Made by a program: the position numbers and the translations under genes. The notes under the pieces were generated by a model that worked only from the letters and a program-made list of their open reading frames with translations, made no database searches and was not told the DNA's origin. Of a DNA stretch of 64,000 bases, positions 8,964-16,576 are shown one piece after another; the first letter of the stretch is position 1, and every line of letters starts with the position of its first letter. The DNA is from Candidatus Nitrosomarinus catalina (GTDB lineage: Archaea > Thermoproteota > Nitrososphaeria > Nitrososphaerales > Nitrosopumilaceae): the NCBI RefSeq assembly GCF_002156965.1, contig NZ_CP021324.1:220988-284987 (forward strand), in the 5' to 3' direction.

Positions 8964-9233
8964 ATGATTCCTATCGTAGGTACTTTCCTAAGTATCCTGT
9001 CAACACTTACAGGACAATTAGGACCAAACTATGATCCATTATTCTATGATGTAATGATTTACATCTTCGGAACCATCATGTTCACAGTATTCCTTCTTGG
9101 AGTAATCTCATTTTGGTTGCGTGTACACGGATGGGCTTACAAAGACAACCGTGAGAGATGGGTTGATGAATTAGACAGACACTTTGAAAGAGAAGGTATC
9201 GGTCTTATTCCAGACAACGGTAAATATTGGTAA
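8964..9233 (+). CDS. Small membrane protein, candidate accessory AMO subunit
   Basis: An 89-residue protein with a hydrophobic N-terminus and one clear membrane helix (about residues 28-50, MIYIFGTIMFTVFLLGVISF), then a conserved-looking polar tail rich in Trp, Arg and Asp (WAYKDNRERWVDEL). It has its own TATA box. It is encoded in tandem with the exported protein at 8520 and lies about 1.1 kb from amoB. Size, topology and location make it a candidate AmoY/AmoZ-type subunit. No known motif decides this. Confidence 0.75.
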   Translation: MIPIVGTFLSILSTLTGQLGPNYDPLFYDVMIYIFGTIMFTVFLLGVISFWLRVHGWAYKDNRERWVDELDRHFEREGIGLIPDNGKYW

Positions 9234-9368
9234 AATTACCACCTTTCATCTTTTCATTATTTTTAATATCTTCAAGTTAGTTCATCCAATTAATTTCAGC
9301 TTTAGAAATTAGTTGTATTGACGTCTAAAATTATTTTGAATATTTTACTAAGTCTAAATTCAATAGAT

Positions 9369-9902
9369 TCAGTTTTCTGGTAGTGGTGGCAAGAAGTCTT
9401 TATCTTTTGATGTATCATAATTCTTTGAAGTAAATACTGCTTTGTAATGATACTTGTCTTGTAATGGTGTTTTAAGACCGTTTTCGGCTAATCTATCATT
9501 TACATAAATTTCAGTTTTTGACTCTTCCATATCTCTGATTTGAAATTTGGAAATATATAGGAAATGACCTAATTCAAAATTAGGGTTTTCTACCCATTCA
9601 GCATAAACTGTTCCGTCATTAGATAATGTGTAAATTGCCCTTTGACACTCATCTGTAATTCCTATATTTGGTTGAACTTCTGCTTTTTGACCATCCATAA
9701 TCATTTCAAAAGTAAATGATATTTTCCAATCAGTATCCATATCTTGTATACATGCATTATGTGCTTGTTGGGCTATCATTGGATTTACTCCTACAGTTGT
9801 AAGTAATACTGCAATACCCCCTACTGCAGCACTAATCAGAAGAAATTTGATTGCTTTTTTCCTTTTGTATGGATCTCCAGTACCTGGCCAAATCATTGTC
9901 AA
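9369..9902 (-). CDS. Hypothetical membrane-anchored protein
   Basis: A 177-residue protein with a short basic cytoplasmic head (GDPYKRKKAIK), one membrane helix at about residues 20-42, and a roughly 130-residue exported domain. The domain is rich in strands and acidic residues and has two cysteines (in NACIQD and DECQRA) that could form a disulfide. No family recognised. It is downstream of the 105-residue gene on the same strand, in the island around amoB, so a role at the outer face of the membrane is plausible. Confidence 0.75.
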   Translation of the reverse strand: MTMIWPGTGDPYKRKKAIKFLLISAAVGGIAVLLTTVGVNPMIAQQAHNACIQDMDTDWKISFTFEMIMDGQKAEVQPNIGITDECQRAIYTLSNDGTVYAEWVENPNFELGHFLYISKFQIRDMEESKTEIYVNDRLAENGLKTPLQDKYHYKAVFTSKNYDTSKDKDFLPPLPEN

Positions 9903-9934
9903 TATTTTACTTGGATTCCTTAAAGTCCTTTCTT

Positions 9935-10252
9935 TTACTCATACATTACTTCAATTGTATCTAATTGGTCTTGATGATCTGCAAGAAAAAATGCAATCTC
10001 ATTTGAGTCTATTTCTAACCATTCTGATTCTCCTTTGTATGGAAGAAAATCTTCTACAAATAGAACTCCTTCAGGTCCTGAAACTCTGACAATGATTCTA
10101 TCTTTTTTTGATTCTATTGGAAATGGTAGTTTTAGGACTTTGCCTCTTCTTTCATTTTGAATATTTATTTTGTAAATATCTGAACGAAATTCAACTTCAC
10201 CAAAAAAATAACTTTGATTGAGATTTAATTTGATGATTTTAAAATCTAACAT
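9935..10252 (-). CDS. Hypothetical protein, 105 residues
   Basis: A soluble, strand-rich, acidic protein with no signal peptide or membrane helix and no motif I recognise. It shares strand with amoB (91 bases upstream) and the membrane-anchored gene 32 bases downstream. Base composition is like its neighbours. The gene is likely real because the frame is complete, ordinary in composition and closely spaced with same-strand genes. Confidence 0.65.
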   Translation of the reverse strand: MLDFKIIKLNLNQSYFFGEVEFRSDIYKINIQNERRGKVLKLPFPIESKKDRIIVRVSGPEGVLFVEDFLPYKGESEWLEIDSNEIAFFLADHQDQLDTIEVMYE

Positions 10253-10343
10253 TTTTTTTCTATTGGTTTATTGTAAATAAAAAGTTCATGATGGTTTAAC
10301 GCAAAGCGTAAGGAGTATCTATAAAATGAAAAAGTGGGTTATT

Positions 10344-10913
10344 TTAGATAACTTGCCAAGGTCTAGTTGCAAACGTAATAACATATCCGACACCAATTAT
10401 GATTGATTGGTATGCGATGTTGGTATATGGAATTGGTTTGATAATTGGTTCACCTTCTACGACAACAGTTTGACCTGGACCAAGTCCTGGACCAACTTTA
10501 GCTACGTTGAGTTGGGTGTGTACGTGGTATACACCTGCTTCAAGTGCTTTTGCAGACAATGAGTATTCGATAACTGAGTTACCTGGAATGTCAAAGACGT
10601 TTCCTGGTGGGTCTCTTGCTAACATTTCCCATCTGTTACCTGCGTTGGTTGACTCTGAGAAAATGGATAACCATCCTCTAAGGTCTCTTTCTACGAGACT
10701 GACTAATGTTCCTTGAAGTGTCAAGGTTTCGCCAGTTTGTAGGGATTGTCTATTGAAGGTTTCATCTTCTATTCTGATGAAACGACTTTGGAGTTGTGCT
10801 TGGACACCGTGTGCATCTGCAGTTGGCATTATAGACTCAACCCAGTTGAATCCTAATGTTCCTAGTGCAAGTACTACAGCTAGTCCTAATACGATAATCT
10901 TTTGTTCGACCAT
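10344..10913 (-). CDS. amoB: Ammonia monooxygenase subunit B
   Basis: A 189-residue AmoB of the short archaeal type (about half the bacterial length: one cupredoxin domain and one full membrane helix at the C-terminus). After an N-terminal hydrophobic segment, His35 (in TADAHGV) and the HVH pair at His130/His132 match the copper ligands known in PmoB/AmoB. The protein is part of the membrane enzyme that oxidises ammonia to hydroxylamine. It is transcribed away from amoC-amoX-amoA, with a 255-base divergent promoter region between. A TATATG element lies about 40 bases before its ATG. Confidence 0.97.
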   Translation of the reverse strand: MVEQKIIVLGLAVVLALGTLGFNWVESIMPTADAHGVQAQLQSRFIRIEDETFNRQSLQTGETLTLQGTLVSLVERDLRGWLSIFSESTNAGNRWEMLARDPPGNVFDIPGNSVIEYSLSAKALEAGVYHVHTQLNVAKVGPGLGPGQTVVVEGEPIIKPIPYTNIAYQSIIIGVGYVITFATRPWQVI

Positions 10914-10950
10914 ATTATATCCCTATTATTGGAGAGGTAGATTTCATCGT

Positions 10951-10956
10951 TATATG
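10951..10956 (-). promoter_or_regulatory. amoB: amoB TATA-like element
   Basis: On the minus strand the sequence ACATATAACG lies about 40 bases upstream of the amoB ATG, giving a predicted leader of roughly 12-15 bases. Placement is by spacing only. Confidence 0.5.
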
Positions 10957-10988
10957 TTTTACCTTCTTGACGAGGATCGACATTATTT

Positions 10989-11003
10989 CAATGATAATCA
11001 TTG
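10989..11003. promoter_or_regulatory. Palindrome resembling a Fur-box core between amoB and amoC
   Basis: CAATGATAATCATTG: two perfect 7-base arms around one central base, in the divergent amoB/amoC intergenic region. Its inner 13 bases equal the centre of the bacterial Fur consensus (GATAATGATAATCATTATC). It lies upstream of both promoters, where a regulator could control both. Function is inferred, and the AT-rich setting raises the chance of coincidence. Confidence 0.4.
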
Positions 11004-11138
11004 ATGTTATACAATGAATTTAATGAATAAACGATAAAATTTCTAGTAAAAATAACCTATCAAAAATAATTTATTTCAAATTAATCAATAAAAAATTATA
11101 TTTATTTGAAGAAAAATCTTGAATTTGTAAACTCTTGC

Positions 11139-11145
11139 TTTATAT
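11139..11145 (+). promoter_or_regulatory. amoC: amoC TATA box
   Basis: TTTATAT about 27 bases before the amoC ATG at 11169. It predicts a leaderless mRNA and supports the ATG at 11169 over any upstream start. Confidence 0.65.
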
Positions 11146-11168
11146 CTCGAATTTACCCTTATGTACAC

Positions 11169-11732
11169 ATGGCACAGATGCCCGCATTAATTCCAAAAGA
11201 AGTTGAGATCCAGAGACTAAAGAAAATCTGGCTCATCGTCATAGCTATGGGATCCACTGCAGCATCAGTCGAAGTTGATAACTTCGTTGATGGTTCACTC
11301 CATCAAACCTCTATCAGAGATAGTGCATTTACACCAGCACACTGGTGGCTATACTCCCACTTCATCACATTACCACTTGGATGGGGAGCAGCAGCAATCT
11401 ATGATAGAAAAATACCTGTTCTTAGAGGTCCTAACAATTCAATGAACACTGGTTTAAAGATGACCATTCTTGGTTACTTAGCAACAATGTTTACAATTGG
11501 GGTCAATGAGATGTGGCATTTCTGGTTTGTAGAGGAGATCTTTGCAGTTCCAAATCACTGGATGTTTAACATGGGAGTTGTAGTAGCTTTCATGGGTGCA
11601 CTAGCATACGTAGTCAGAGTATATGCTCGACTTGTAGAACTAGGTGCAGAAACTCCTGGTGAGAATCCATATGTTGCAGAAATGTACAAGATGGCCTTAG
11701 AAGGTAAATTGTACAGTAGAAGCATTCCATAG
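11169..11732 (+). CDS. amoC: Ammonia monooxygenase subunit C
   Basis: A 187-residue multi-helix membrane protein. The region around FTPAHWWLYSHFITLPLGW corresponds to the PmoC/AmoC segment carrying metal ligands, and MWHFWFVEE is a further conserved signature. The frame stays open upstream to 11106. The ATG at 11169 (MAQMPALIPKE) is chosen because a TATA box sits 27 bases before it and the upstream residues are not membrane-protein-like. It assembles with AmoA, AmoB and AmoX, and is followed by amoX in the same direction. Confidence 0.97.
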   Translation: MAQMPALIPKEVEIQRLKKIWLIVIAMGSTAASVEVDNFVDGSLHQTSIRDSAFTPAHWWLYSHFITLPLGWGAAAIYDRKIPVLRGPNNSMNTGLKMTILGYLATMFTIGVNEMWHFWFVEEIFAVPNHWMFNMGVVVAFMGALAYVVRVYARLVELGAETPGENPYVAEMYKMALEGKLYSRSIP

Positions 11733-11818
11733 ACACAACGTGCAAACGCACACTTTTTTCTATTTTTATTATTTCACTAAGTATACCTGATCGTGATGGA
11801 ATCAGCACTTTAAGAAAG

Positions 11819-11827
11819 ATTTAAAAG
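11819..11827 (+). promoter_or_regulatory. amoX: amoX TATA-like box
   Basis: ATTTAAAAG about 28 bases before the amoX ATG. It suggests amoX can be transcribed independently of amoC. Confidence 0.55.
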
Positions 11828-11852
11828 GATTCTGAATCCCATTAATTCCATA

Positions 11853-12215
11853 ATGACTCTTCCTAAAGGATTCGGTTCTGGCGGTGCTGGTGGATCATCA
11901 AGCGCCGACGTTGAACGAATGATTGGACGACGCGTTGAAAACATGACTGGAATGATTACCATTTCATTTATCGCAGCATGGTTAGCAACTTTTGGTGGAA
12001 CTGCAGCAGGATACTTCTATTATCCTTGGGCATATCCAACTCCAAGTGGCCACTTTGCATTCATCGTACTCACAATCATTGAGGCAATTGGTTACATCTT
12101 CTGTGTTAAAGTAATGGAAGAAGGTTCCAACAAAAACAGTAACGGTATTGTTGCTGGAGTTGTAGGTGCTGTTACAGTCGGTACAATAATGATTTCATTA
12201 TTCGTCGGAAAATAA
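11853..12215 (+). CDS. amoX: AmoX, small AMO-associated membrane subunit
   Basis: A 120-residue protein with a Gly/Ser-rich N-terminus, then three predicted membrane helices (about residues 32-55, 65-85 and 98-117). It lies between amoC and amoA in the order typical of group I.1a ammonia oxidisers. AmoX is a thaumarchaeal-specific subunit that co-purifies with AMO. It has no known catalytic residues. Identification rests on size, topology and synteny. Confidence 0.93.
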   Translation: MTLPKGFGSGGAGGSSSADVERMIGRRVENMTGMITISFIAAWLATFGGTAAGYFYYPWAYPTPSGHFAFIVLTIIEAIGYIFCVKVMEEGSNKNSNGIVAGVVGAVTVGTIMISLFVGK

Positions 12216-12290
12216 ACAGAAACCAACTCAAGACACTTCTTTTTAATTTTAATTTAGGTCAAAAGTGCCGATCTTCATCAAACTCTAAAA

Positions 12291-12300
12291 TTTTATATAC
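12291..12300 (+). promoter_or_regulatory. amoA: amoA TATA box
   Basis: TTTTATATAC about 25 bases before the amoA ATG at 12322, indicating a strong, leaderless promoter specific to amoA. Confidence 0.7.
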
Positions 12301-12321
12301 AGACCTTTTCCTCAATTCCGT

Positions 12322-12972
12322 ATGGTCTGGTTAAGACGATGTACACACTACTTATTCATAGTAGTAGTTGCAGTTAACTCTACACTGTTAACAATTAATG
12401 CAGGAGATTACATCTTCTACACTGACTGGGCTTGGACATCGTACACGGTATTTTCAATATCGCAAACTTTGATGCTTATTGTAGGAGCTACATATTATCT
12501 TACATTTACGGGCGTTCCAGGCACAGCAACGTACTACGCTCTAATTATGACAGTATACACATGGATTGCAAAAGGTGCATGGTTTGCACTCGGATATCCA
12601 TATGACTTCATTGTGACTCCAGTTTGGTTACCATCAGCAATGCTTTTGGACTTAGTCTACTGGGCAACAAAGAAGAACAAGCACTCCTTGATACTGTTTG
12701 GCGGCGTACTAGTAGGAATGTCTTTACCATTATTCAATATGGTAAACCTCATTACAGTTGCAGACCCGCTTGAAACGGCATTCAAATATCCAAGACCAAC
12801 ATTGCCACCATATATGACACCAATAGAACCCCAAGTAGGTAAGTTCTATAACAGTCCAGTCGCATTGGGCGCAGGTGCAGGTGCAGTTTTGGCATGTACA
12901 TTTGCAGCGTTAGGTTGTAAATTGAACACTTGGACATACAGATGGATGGCCGCATGGTCAAAGTGGGACTAA
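12322..12972 (+). CDS. amoA: Ammonia monooxygenase subunit A
   Basis: A 216-residue integral membrane protein, the length of archaeal AmoA. Start MVWLRRCTHYLFIVVVAVNS and the DWAWTSYTVFSISQTLML segment are the well-known archaeal amoA signature used for environmental surveys. The C-terminus ends TYRWMAAWSKWD. It is the third gene of the amoC-amoX-amoA set and has its own TATA box. A pyrimidine-rich stretch follows the stop and may act as terminator. Confidence 0.98.
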   Translation: MVWLRRCTHYLFIVVVAVNSTLLTINAGDYIFYTDWAWTSYTVFSISQTLMLIVGATYYLTFTGVPGTATYYALIMTVYTWIAKGAWFALGYPYDFIVTPVWLPSAMLLDLVYWATKKNKHSLILFGGVLVGMSLPLFNMVNLITVADPLETAFKYPRPTLPPYMTPIEPQVGKFYNSPVALGAGAGAVLACTFAALGCKLNTWTYRWMAAWSKWD

Positions 12973-13101
12973 AACCCAACCTTTTTCATTTTATTATTTA
13001 CTAGTAGGGGACCCTCTACACAAATTTGATTAAAAAATACTGCACAGCTTGTGATCTTTTATTGTCTATTTTGACAATATGCAATTTTGTGATTATATTA
13101 T

Positions 13102-13962
13102 ATGAAGCAGCAATATGGTCAGATTTTAGTCACACCAAAACCTTTTGTAAAATGGGCTGGCGGAAAACGACAATTAATTTCAACTCTAAATGAAAATCTA
13201 CCTGAGTCATTTGGTACTTATTTTGAACCTTTTCTAGGTGGCGGTGCGTTATTGTTCAATATGCTAACTGAAAATAATAAACAAAAATGTATTATTTCAG
13301 ATCTAAATTCTGATCTTGTTTTAGCATATGCAACCATTCGTGACAATGTTGATAATTTAATATCTTCATTAAAACAACATGAAAAATATTATCAAAAAGA
13401 TTCAAAATCATATTATTATTCTGTTCGCGAAAGTACTCCAAAAAAAGAAATTGAAAAAACCTCTAGATTACTATTCTTGAATAGAACATGTTTCAATGGA
13501 TTGTATAGAGTAAATAGTAAAGGTAAATTCAATGTTCCTTTAGGAAAATATACTAATCCAAATATTGTAAATGAGGATAATTTACGCTCAGTTAGTCATA
13601 TTCTAAGTTCTAGCAAAGTTAAGATTCAATGCCGCGATTTTGAAGCAGTTTTACGTGATGCAAAAAAAGGGGATTTAGTATACTTTGATCCACCTTATCA
13701 ACCTGTAACTGAAACTGCTAATTTTACTAGTTATACTAACAAGAATTTCACATATGATGATCTAAATCGACTATTTGTTCTTTGTACGAAATTAGATGAA
13801 AAAGGATGTAATGTTCTTTTATCTAATTCAAACTCTAAAGAGGTTGTAAACATGTTTTCCAAAAAACCTTGGAAAATCAATAAAATTAAGGCGAATCGCT
13901 CGATTAATTCAAATTCAACAAAAAGAACGGGACATTTTGAATTATTAATTAAAAATTATTAG
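13102..13962 (+). CDS. DNA adenine methylase (Dam/D12 class)
   Basis: A 286-residue class D12 N6-adenine methyltransferase. The N-terminal SAM-binding motif is PFVKWAGGKRQL with FEPFLGGGALLF, and the catalytic DPPY motif is at residues 196-199. D12 enzymes of this length usually methylate GATC. No endonuclease gene is adjacent, so it looks like an orphan methylase for marking DNA rather than a restriction system. The gene ends one base before the 3' end of tRNA-Thr, a position favoured by integrating DNA. Lateral origin is possible but unproven. Confidence 0.92.
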   Translation: MKQQYGQILVTPKPFVKWAGGKRQLISTLNENLPESFGTYFEPFLGGGALLFNMLTENNKQKCIISDLNSDLVLAYATIRDNVDNLISSLKQHEKYYQKDSKSYYYSVRESTPKKEIEKTSRLLFLNRTCFNGLYRVNSKGKFNVPLGKYTNPNIVNEDNLRSVSHILSSSKVKIQCRDFEAVLRDAKKGDLVYFDPPYQPVTETANFTSYTNKNFTYDDLNRLFVLCTKLDEKGCNVLLSNSNSKEVVNMFSKKPWKINKIKANRSINSNSTKRTGHFELLIKNY

Positions 13963-13963
13963 A

Positions 13964-14037
13964 AGCTTCGAACGGGATCTGAACCCGCGACCTTTACATT
14001 ACCAATGTAACGCTCTACCAGACTGAGCTATCGAAGC
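13964..14037 (-). tRNA. tRNA-Thr (GGT anticodon)
   Basis: Full cloverleaf on the minus strand: acceptor GCTTCGA/TCGAAGC with U73 as in archaeal tRNA-Thr, anticodon stem TTACA/TGTAA with loop TTGGTAA (anticodon GGT), T arm GCGGG-TTCAGAT-CCCGT. No intron. The CCA end is not encoded. Confidence 0.96.
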
Positions 14038-14128
14038 ACATGATTTGTCTGTAGAAAATCCTTATAATTCTTCATTCTGGGCAAAATTTTTCTAAACTGT
14101 TAAATTTCACAGATATTTGTAATCTTTT

Positions 14129-14250
14129 GGAGGAGTAATCAAGCCTGGCCAAAGTAAGCACTATGTGCTTTTGGACATGCAGGACTTAAGATCAAATAAT
14201 GGGTGATCCTGTCTCTCAGGAGTTCGTGGGTTCAAATCCCACCTCCTCCA
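14129..14250 (+). tRNA. tRNA-Leu (TAA anticodon) with two introns
   Basis: Acceptor GGAGGAG pairs with CTCCTCC; the T arm is GTGGG-TTCAAAT-CCCAC, with a long variable arm as in tRNA-Leu. The anticodon stem CAGGA/TCCTG closes only if 14191-14205 (15 bases, canonical position 37/38) is removed, giving loop CTTAAGA and anticodon TAA. The D stem ATC/GAT closes only if 14155-14176 (22 bases, between G23 and A24) is also removed. That segment contains the perfect hairpin AAGCAC-TAT-GTGCTT. Exact splice points may shift by a base. Confidence 0.9.
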
Positions 14251-14253
14251 CCT

Positions 14254-14640
14254 TTATTTTGGACTTTTAATTCCTCTGGCGTTTAATACTTCGTAAACAT
14301 CTGGTAATGAGAAAACATATCCAACATGGACACAGTCTTTTTCATCACATAATTGACAAAATAATTCTCCTTTTTGAACTGCAACTTCTGCAATTCTATT
14401 TTTCATATTGTCTTTTAGAATTACTCTGTCATCATCAATGGAAATTTTTTCTATCTTTGGAGCATATCTTGCAAAAGTTTTGTCCTTTTGCATCATCTCT
14501 TCTAACATGTAAGTTACATAGCCTGAAAAACTATTGACTCCTTTCATTGTAAGGTCGTCTTTGCTATTTTGATAAACTTCATGGAATTTATCATATACTG
14601 TTTCTGAAACTGTGATTGATTTGAATCCGGCTTTTGGCAA
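14254..14640 (-). CDS. Hypothetical protein with ribbon-helix-like N-terminus and CxxC pair
   Basis: A 128-residue protein. The N-terminus (FKSITVSETVYDKFHEVYQ) resembles a ribbon-helix-helix strand followed by helices. A C-terminal segment has cysteines at FCQLCDEKDC, which could bind zinc. A DNA-binding role is a guess. It converges on tRNA-Leu, ending three bases past it. No named family recognised. Confidence 0.68.
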   Translation of the reverse strand: MPKAGFKSITVSETVYDKFHEVYQNSKDDLTMKGVNSFSGYVTYMLEEMMQKDKTFARYAPKIEKISIDDDRVILKDNMKNRIAEVAVQKGELFCQLCDEKDCVHVGYVFSLPDVYEVLNARGIKSPK

Positions 14641-14755
14641 TTTACTTTTCCTTACCGTAATTTAAGGTACCCAAGTATATAATGTTTTATTTTTTTAAAA
14701 TTTTCTTTTTCAATTGAAAATTAGTCTTTATACCATACTTTGATTGAAGATAATT

Positions 14756-15649
14756 ATGGCTAAGGGTTACCGTGTTGAAGAAATCAGAGAAAAATTAATT
14801 TCTGTTTTGAAAGATTCTGATAGTGGAATATCTGGAATTGAAATTTCTAAAAAAATTAATGTTAGTAGAATAACCATGACAAAATATCTTAAAGTTTTTG
14901 CAGCAGAAGGATTACTTCGTCAAAAAAATATTGGTAATGTGACATTATGGTTTTTAGAACCTGGTCAAGAATCATTTGCTTTTCCTGATGACTATTTTAA
15001 AATCACTTCACGTTATCTTGAATTACTAGTTAAAGGTAAAGAAGAAGAAATTTATTCTTTAATTCGAAATTGTCTTAATTCTGGTGCTCTAATTAACCGG
15101 ATAATAATTGAGGTGATCTACCCTGCTATTGATAATATACGTGAATTATTTGATTCTGGAAAAATTGGCACTGCAGAACAAAATCTTTTAAGAAATATTG
15201 TATCTAAATCTCTTAGTATTTTCAATCAAATTCCTGTAGTTTTAGATTCCAAAAAAAATGTAGTTGTTATTGCAGCTGATCCTGAAAGTATCTTGATTGC
15301 TGAATCTGCCTCATCTTCATATCATTCTGATGGTTGGAATGTTTCTCATTTAGGTGACATGTCTTATGCAATTGATGTATTGTTTGACTTGGATTTTCAA
15401 AAATTAGTAGGTAAGATTTGGAAGCAAAAACCTGGAATTTTATTAGTAGTGATTTTTTCTCAGACTTCTGAAGGACTAACATTTTTTGCTGATTCGATTA
15501 ATCCAAACAAAGGAAAATCTGGTAAACAAATTAAATTGGCATTATGTGGTAAAATCTCCAAAAAAACTAAAATTAATTCTGATTTATTATCCGATAATCT
15601 TAGTGATATTTTACAATGGTCAAATACCATATCCCAAAATATTAAATAA
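14756..15649 (+). CDS. Winged-helix regulator with CarH-like cap and degenerate B12-binding fold
   Basis: A 297-residue protein from ATG 14756 (chosen over TTG 14744). Residues 1-65 form a winged helix (ISGIEISKKINVSRITMTKYLKV). Residues about 80-155 look like the four-helix cap of cobalamin proteins (E..L...I..PA.D..R.LF..GKI.T.EQ). Residues about 170-280 look like the Rossmann fold that binds B12. The histidine of the usual DxHxxG motif is missing: VIAADPESILIA stands in its place. It resembles the light-sensing CarH layout but with an N-terminal winged helix. A ligand other than B12 is possible. Family assignment is by pattern. Confidence 0.6.
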   Translation: MAKGYRVEEIREKLISVLKDSDSGISGIEISKKINVSRITMTKYLKVFAAEGLLRQKNIGNVTLWFLEPGQESFAFPDDYFKITSRYLELLVKGKEEEIYSLIRNCLNSGALINRIIIEVIYPAIDNIRELFDSGKIGTAEQNLLRNIVSKSLSIFNQIPVVLDSKKNVVVIAADPESILIAESASSSYHSDGWNVSHLGDMSYAIDVLFDLDFQKLVGKIWKQKPGILLVVIFSQTSEGLTFFADSINPNKGKSGKQIKLALCGKISKKTKINSDLLSDNLSDILQWSNTISQNIK

Positions 15650-15654
15650 TTAAG

Positions 15655-15729
15655 TGGGCCCGATGAGATTCGAACTCATGGCCTTTCGATTATCAGTCGA
15701 ACGCTCTAGCCAAGCTGAGCTACGAGCCC
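15655..15729 (-). tRNA. tRNA-Ile (GAT anticodon)
   Basis: Minus-strand cloverleaf: acceptor GGGCTCG/CGGGCCC (with G-U pairs), anticodon stem TTCGA/TCGAA with loop CTGATAA (anticodon GAT), T arm ATGAG-TTCGAAT-CTCAT. No intron; discriminator A. Confidence 0.96.
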
Positions 15730-15792
15730 AATAATGACAATTCATCAGAGTTTCAATATAATTCAACACTCCCAAGTATGAAATTACTGGAT

Positions 15793-16347
15793 TTATTCTT
15801 CTTTCCACTTTATAGAACAGCCAATTGATGGGTCAAAATCTTTCTCGATTTTTTCTCCAGAAATCAATTTTTTCATATTTAGAATCATTGTCTTTTCTGT
15901 GGCTGTATCATCTGGTTTCATAGCATTATCAATTCTACCGTGAAAAACTAATTCCTTTTGACTGTTAAACAAGAATGGGTCTGGTGTACACATTGCTCCA
16001 TATTTTTTTGCAATTTCTTGTGTTTCATCTACTAGATAGTCAAATTGAAAGTTCTTTTCTTTTGCAGTTTGTTTCATTGCATCAAAACTATCTTCTGGAA
16101 CGTTTGTAGGATCATTGCTGTTAATTCCTATAATTGCTATGTCTTTTCCACATTCTTCAAATAATTCGTTTAATGCATCCACTTTTGCTTTGACATATGG
16201 ACAGTGATTACACATGAAAATAACTAAGATTCCTTTATAATTTTCATAGTCTTTGAGTGTATGTCTTTTATCATCAATTCCTAATAATTCAAAGTCTGGA
16301 GCAATATCTCCTTTTTTTAATTTAATTTGTGATTCTAAAAGTACCAT
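15793..16347 (-). CDS. Thioredoxin-fold redox protein (AhpC/TSA-like)
   Basis: A 184-residue protein with GDIAPDFELLG near the N-terminus (peroxiredoxin/TlpA-like entry) and a CNHC motif in IFMCNHCPYVKAK, a CxxC active site at the usual place of the thioredoxin fold. No signal peptide, so it acts in the cytoplasm. Homologues are often labelled thioredoxin family protein or redoxin-domain protein. The substrate is unknown. It lies alone between tRNA-Ile and tRNA-Ala. Confidence 0.85.
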   Translation of the reverse strand: MVLLESQIKLKKGDIAPDFELLGIDDKRHTLKDYENYKGILVIFMCNHCPYVKAKVDALNELFEECGKDIAIIGINSNDPTNVPEDSFDAMKQTAKEKNFQFDYLVDETQEIAKKYGAMCTPDPFLFNSQKELVFHGRIDNAMKPDDTATEKTMILNMKKLISGEKIEKDFDPSIGCSIKWKEE

Positions 16348-16427
16348 GACGTAAAAATTCTCTATTCAAATAAAATCTTATCCTAGAGGACAACAATTAA
16401 AGTCCACTTTGATAGTCTTTTTCATGT

Positions 16428-16501
16428 GGGCCGGTAGTATAGCCTGGTAGTATACCCGCCTTGCACGCGGGGGGTCACGGATTCAAATTCCGTCCGGTCC
16501 A
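16428..16501 (+). tRNA. tRNA-Ala (TGC anticodon)
   Basis: Acceptor GGGCCGG/CCGGTCC, anticodon stem CCCGC/GCGGG with loop CTTGCAC (anticodon TGC), T arm ACGGA-TTCAAAT-TCCGT, discriminator A. The third acceptor pair is G-U, the identity element of alanine tRNA. No intron. Confidence 0.96.
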
Positions 16502-16549
16502 CTTTCAATTCTCCGATCAATGATGAATTTCAGACAGCTGGGTGGATTT

Positions 16550-16557
16550 AAATAGGA
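16550..16557 (+). promoter_or_regulatory. TATA box of the 33-residue peptide gene
   Basis: TTTAAATA centred about 24-27 bases upstream of ATG 16577, the same spacing as at amoA and amoC. Confidence 0.6.
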
Positions 16558-16576
16558 TAGGTTTGACTTTTCATTC

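Noticed and set aside
16502-16535. Possible C/D RNA around ATGATGA after tRNA-Ala
   Set aside because: No convincing D box or terminal stem at the required spacing.
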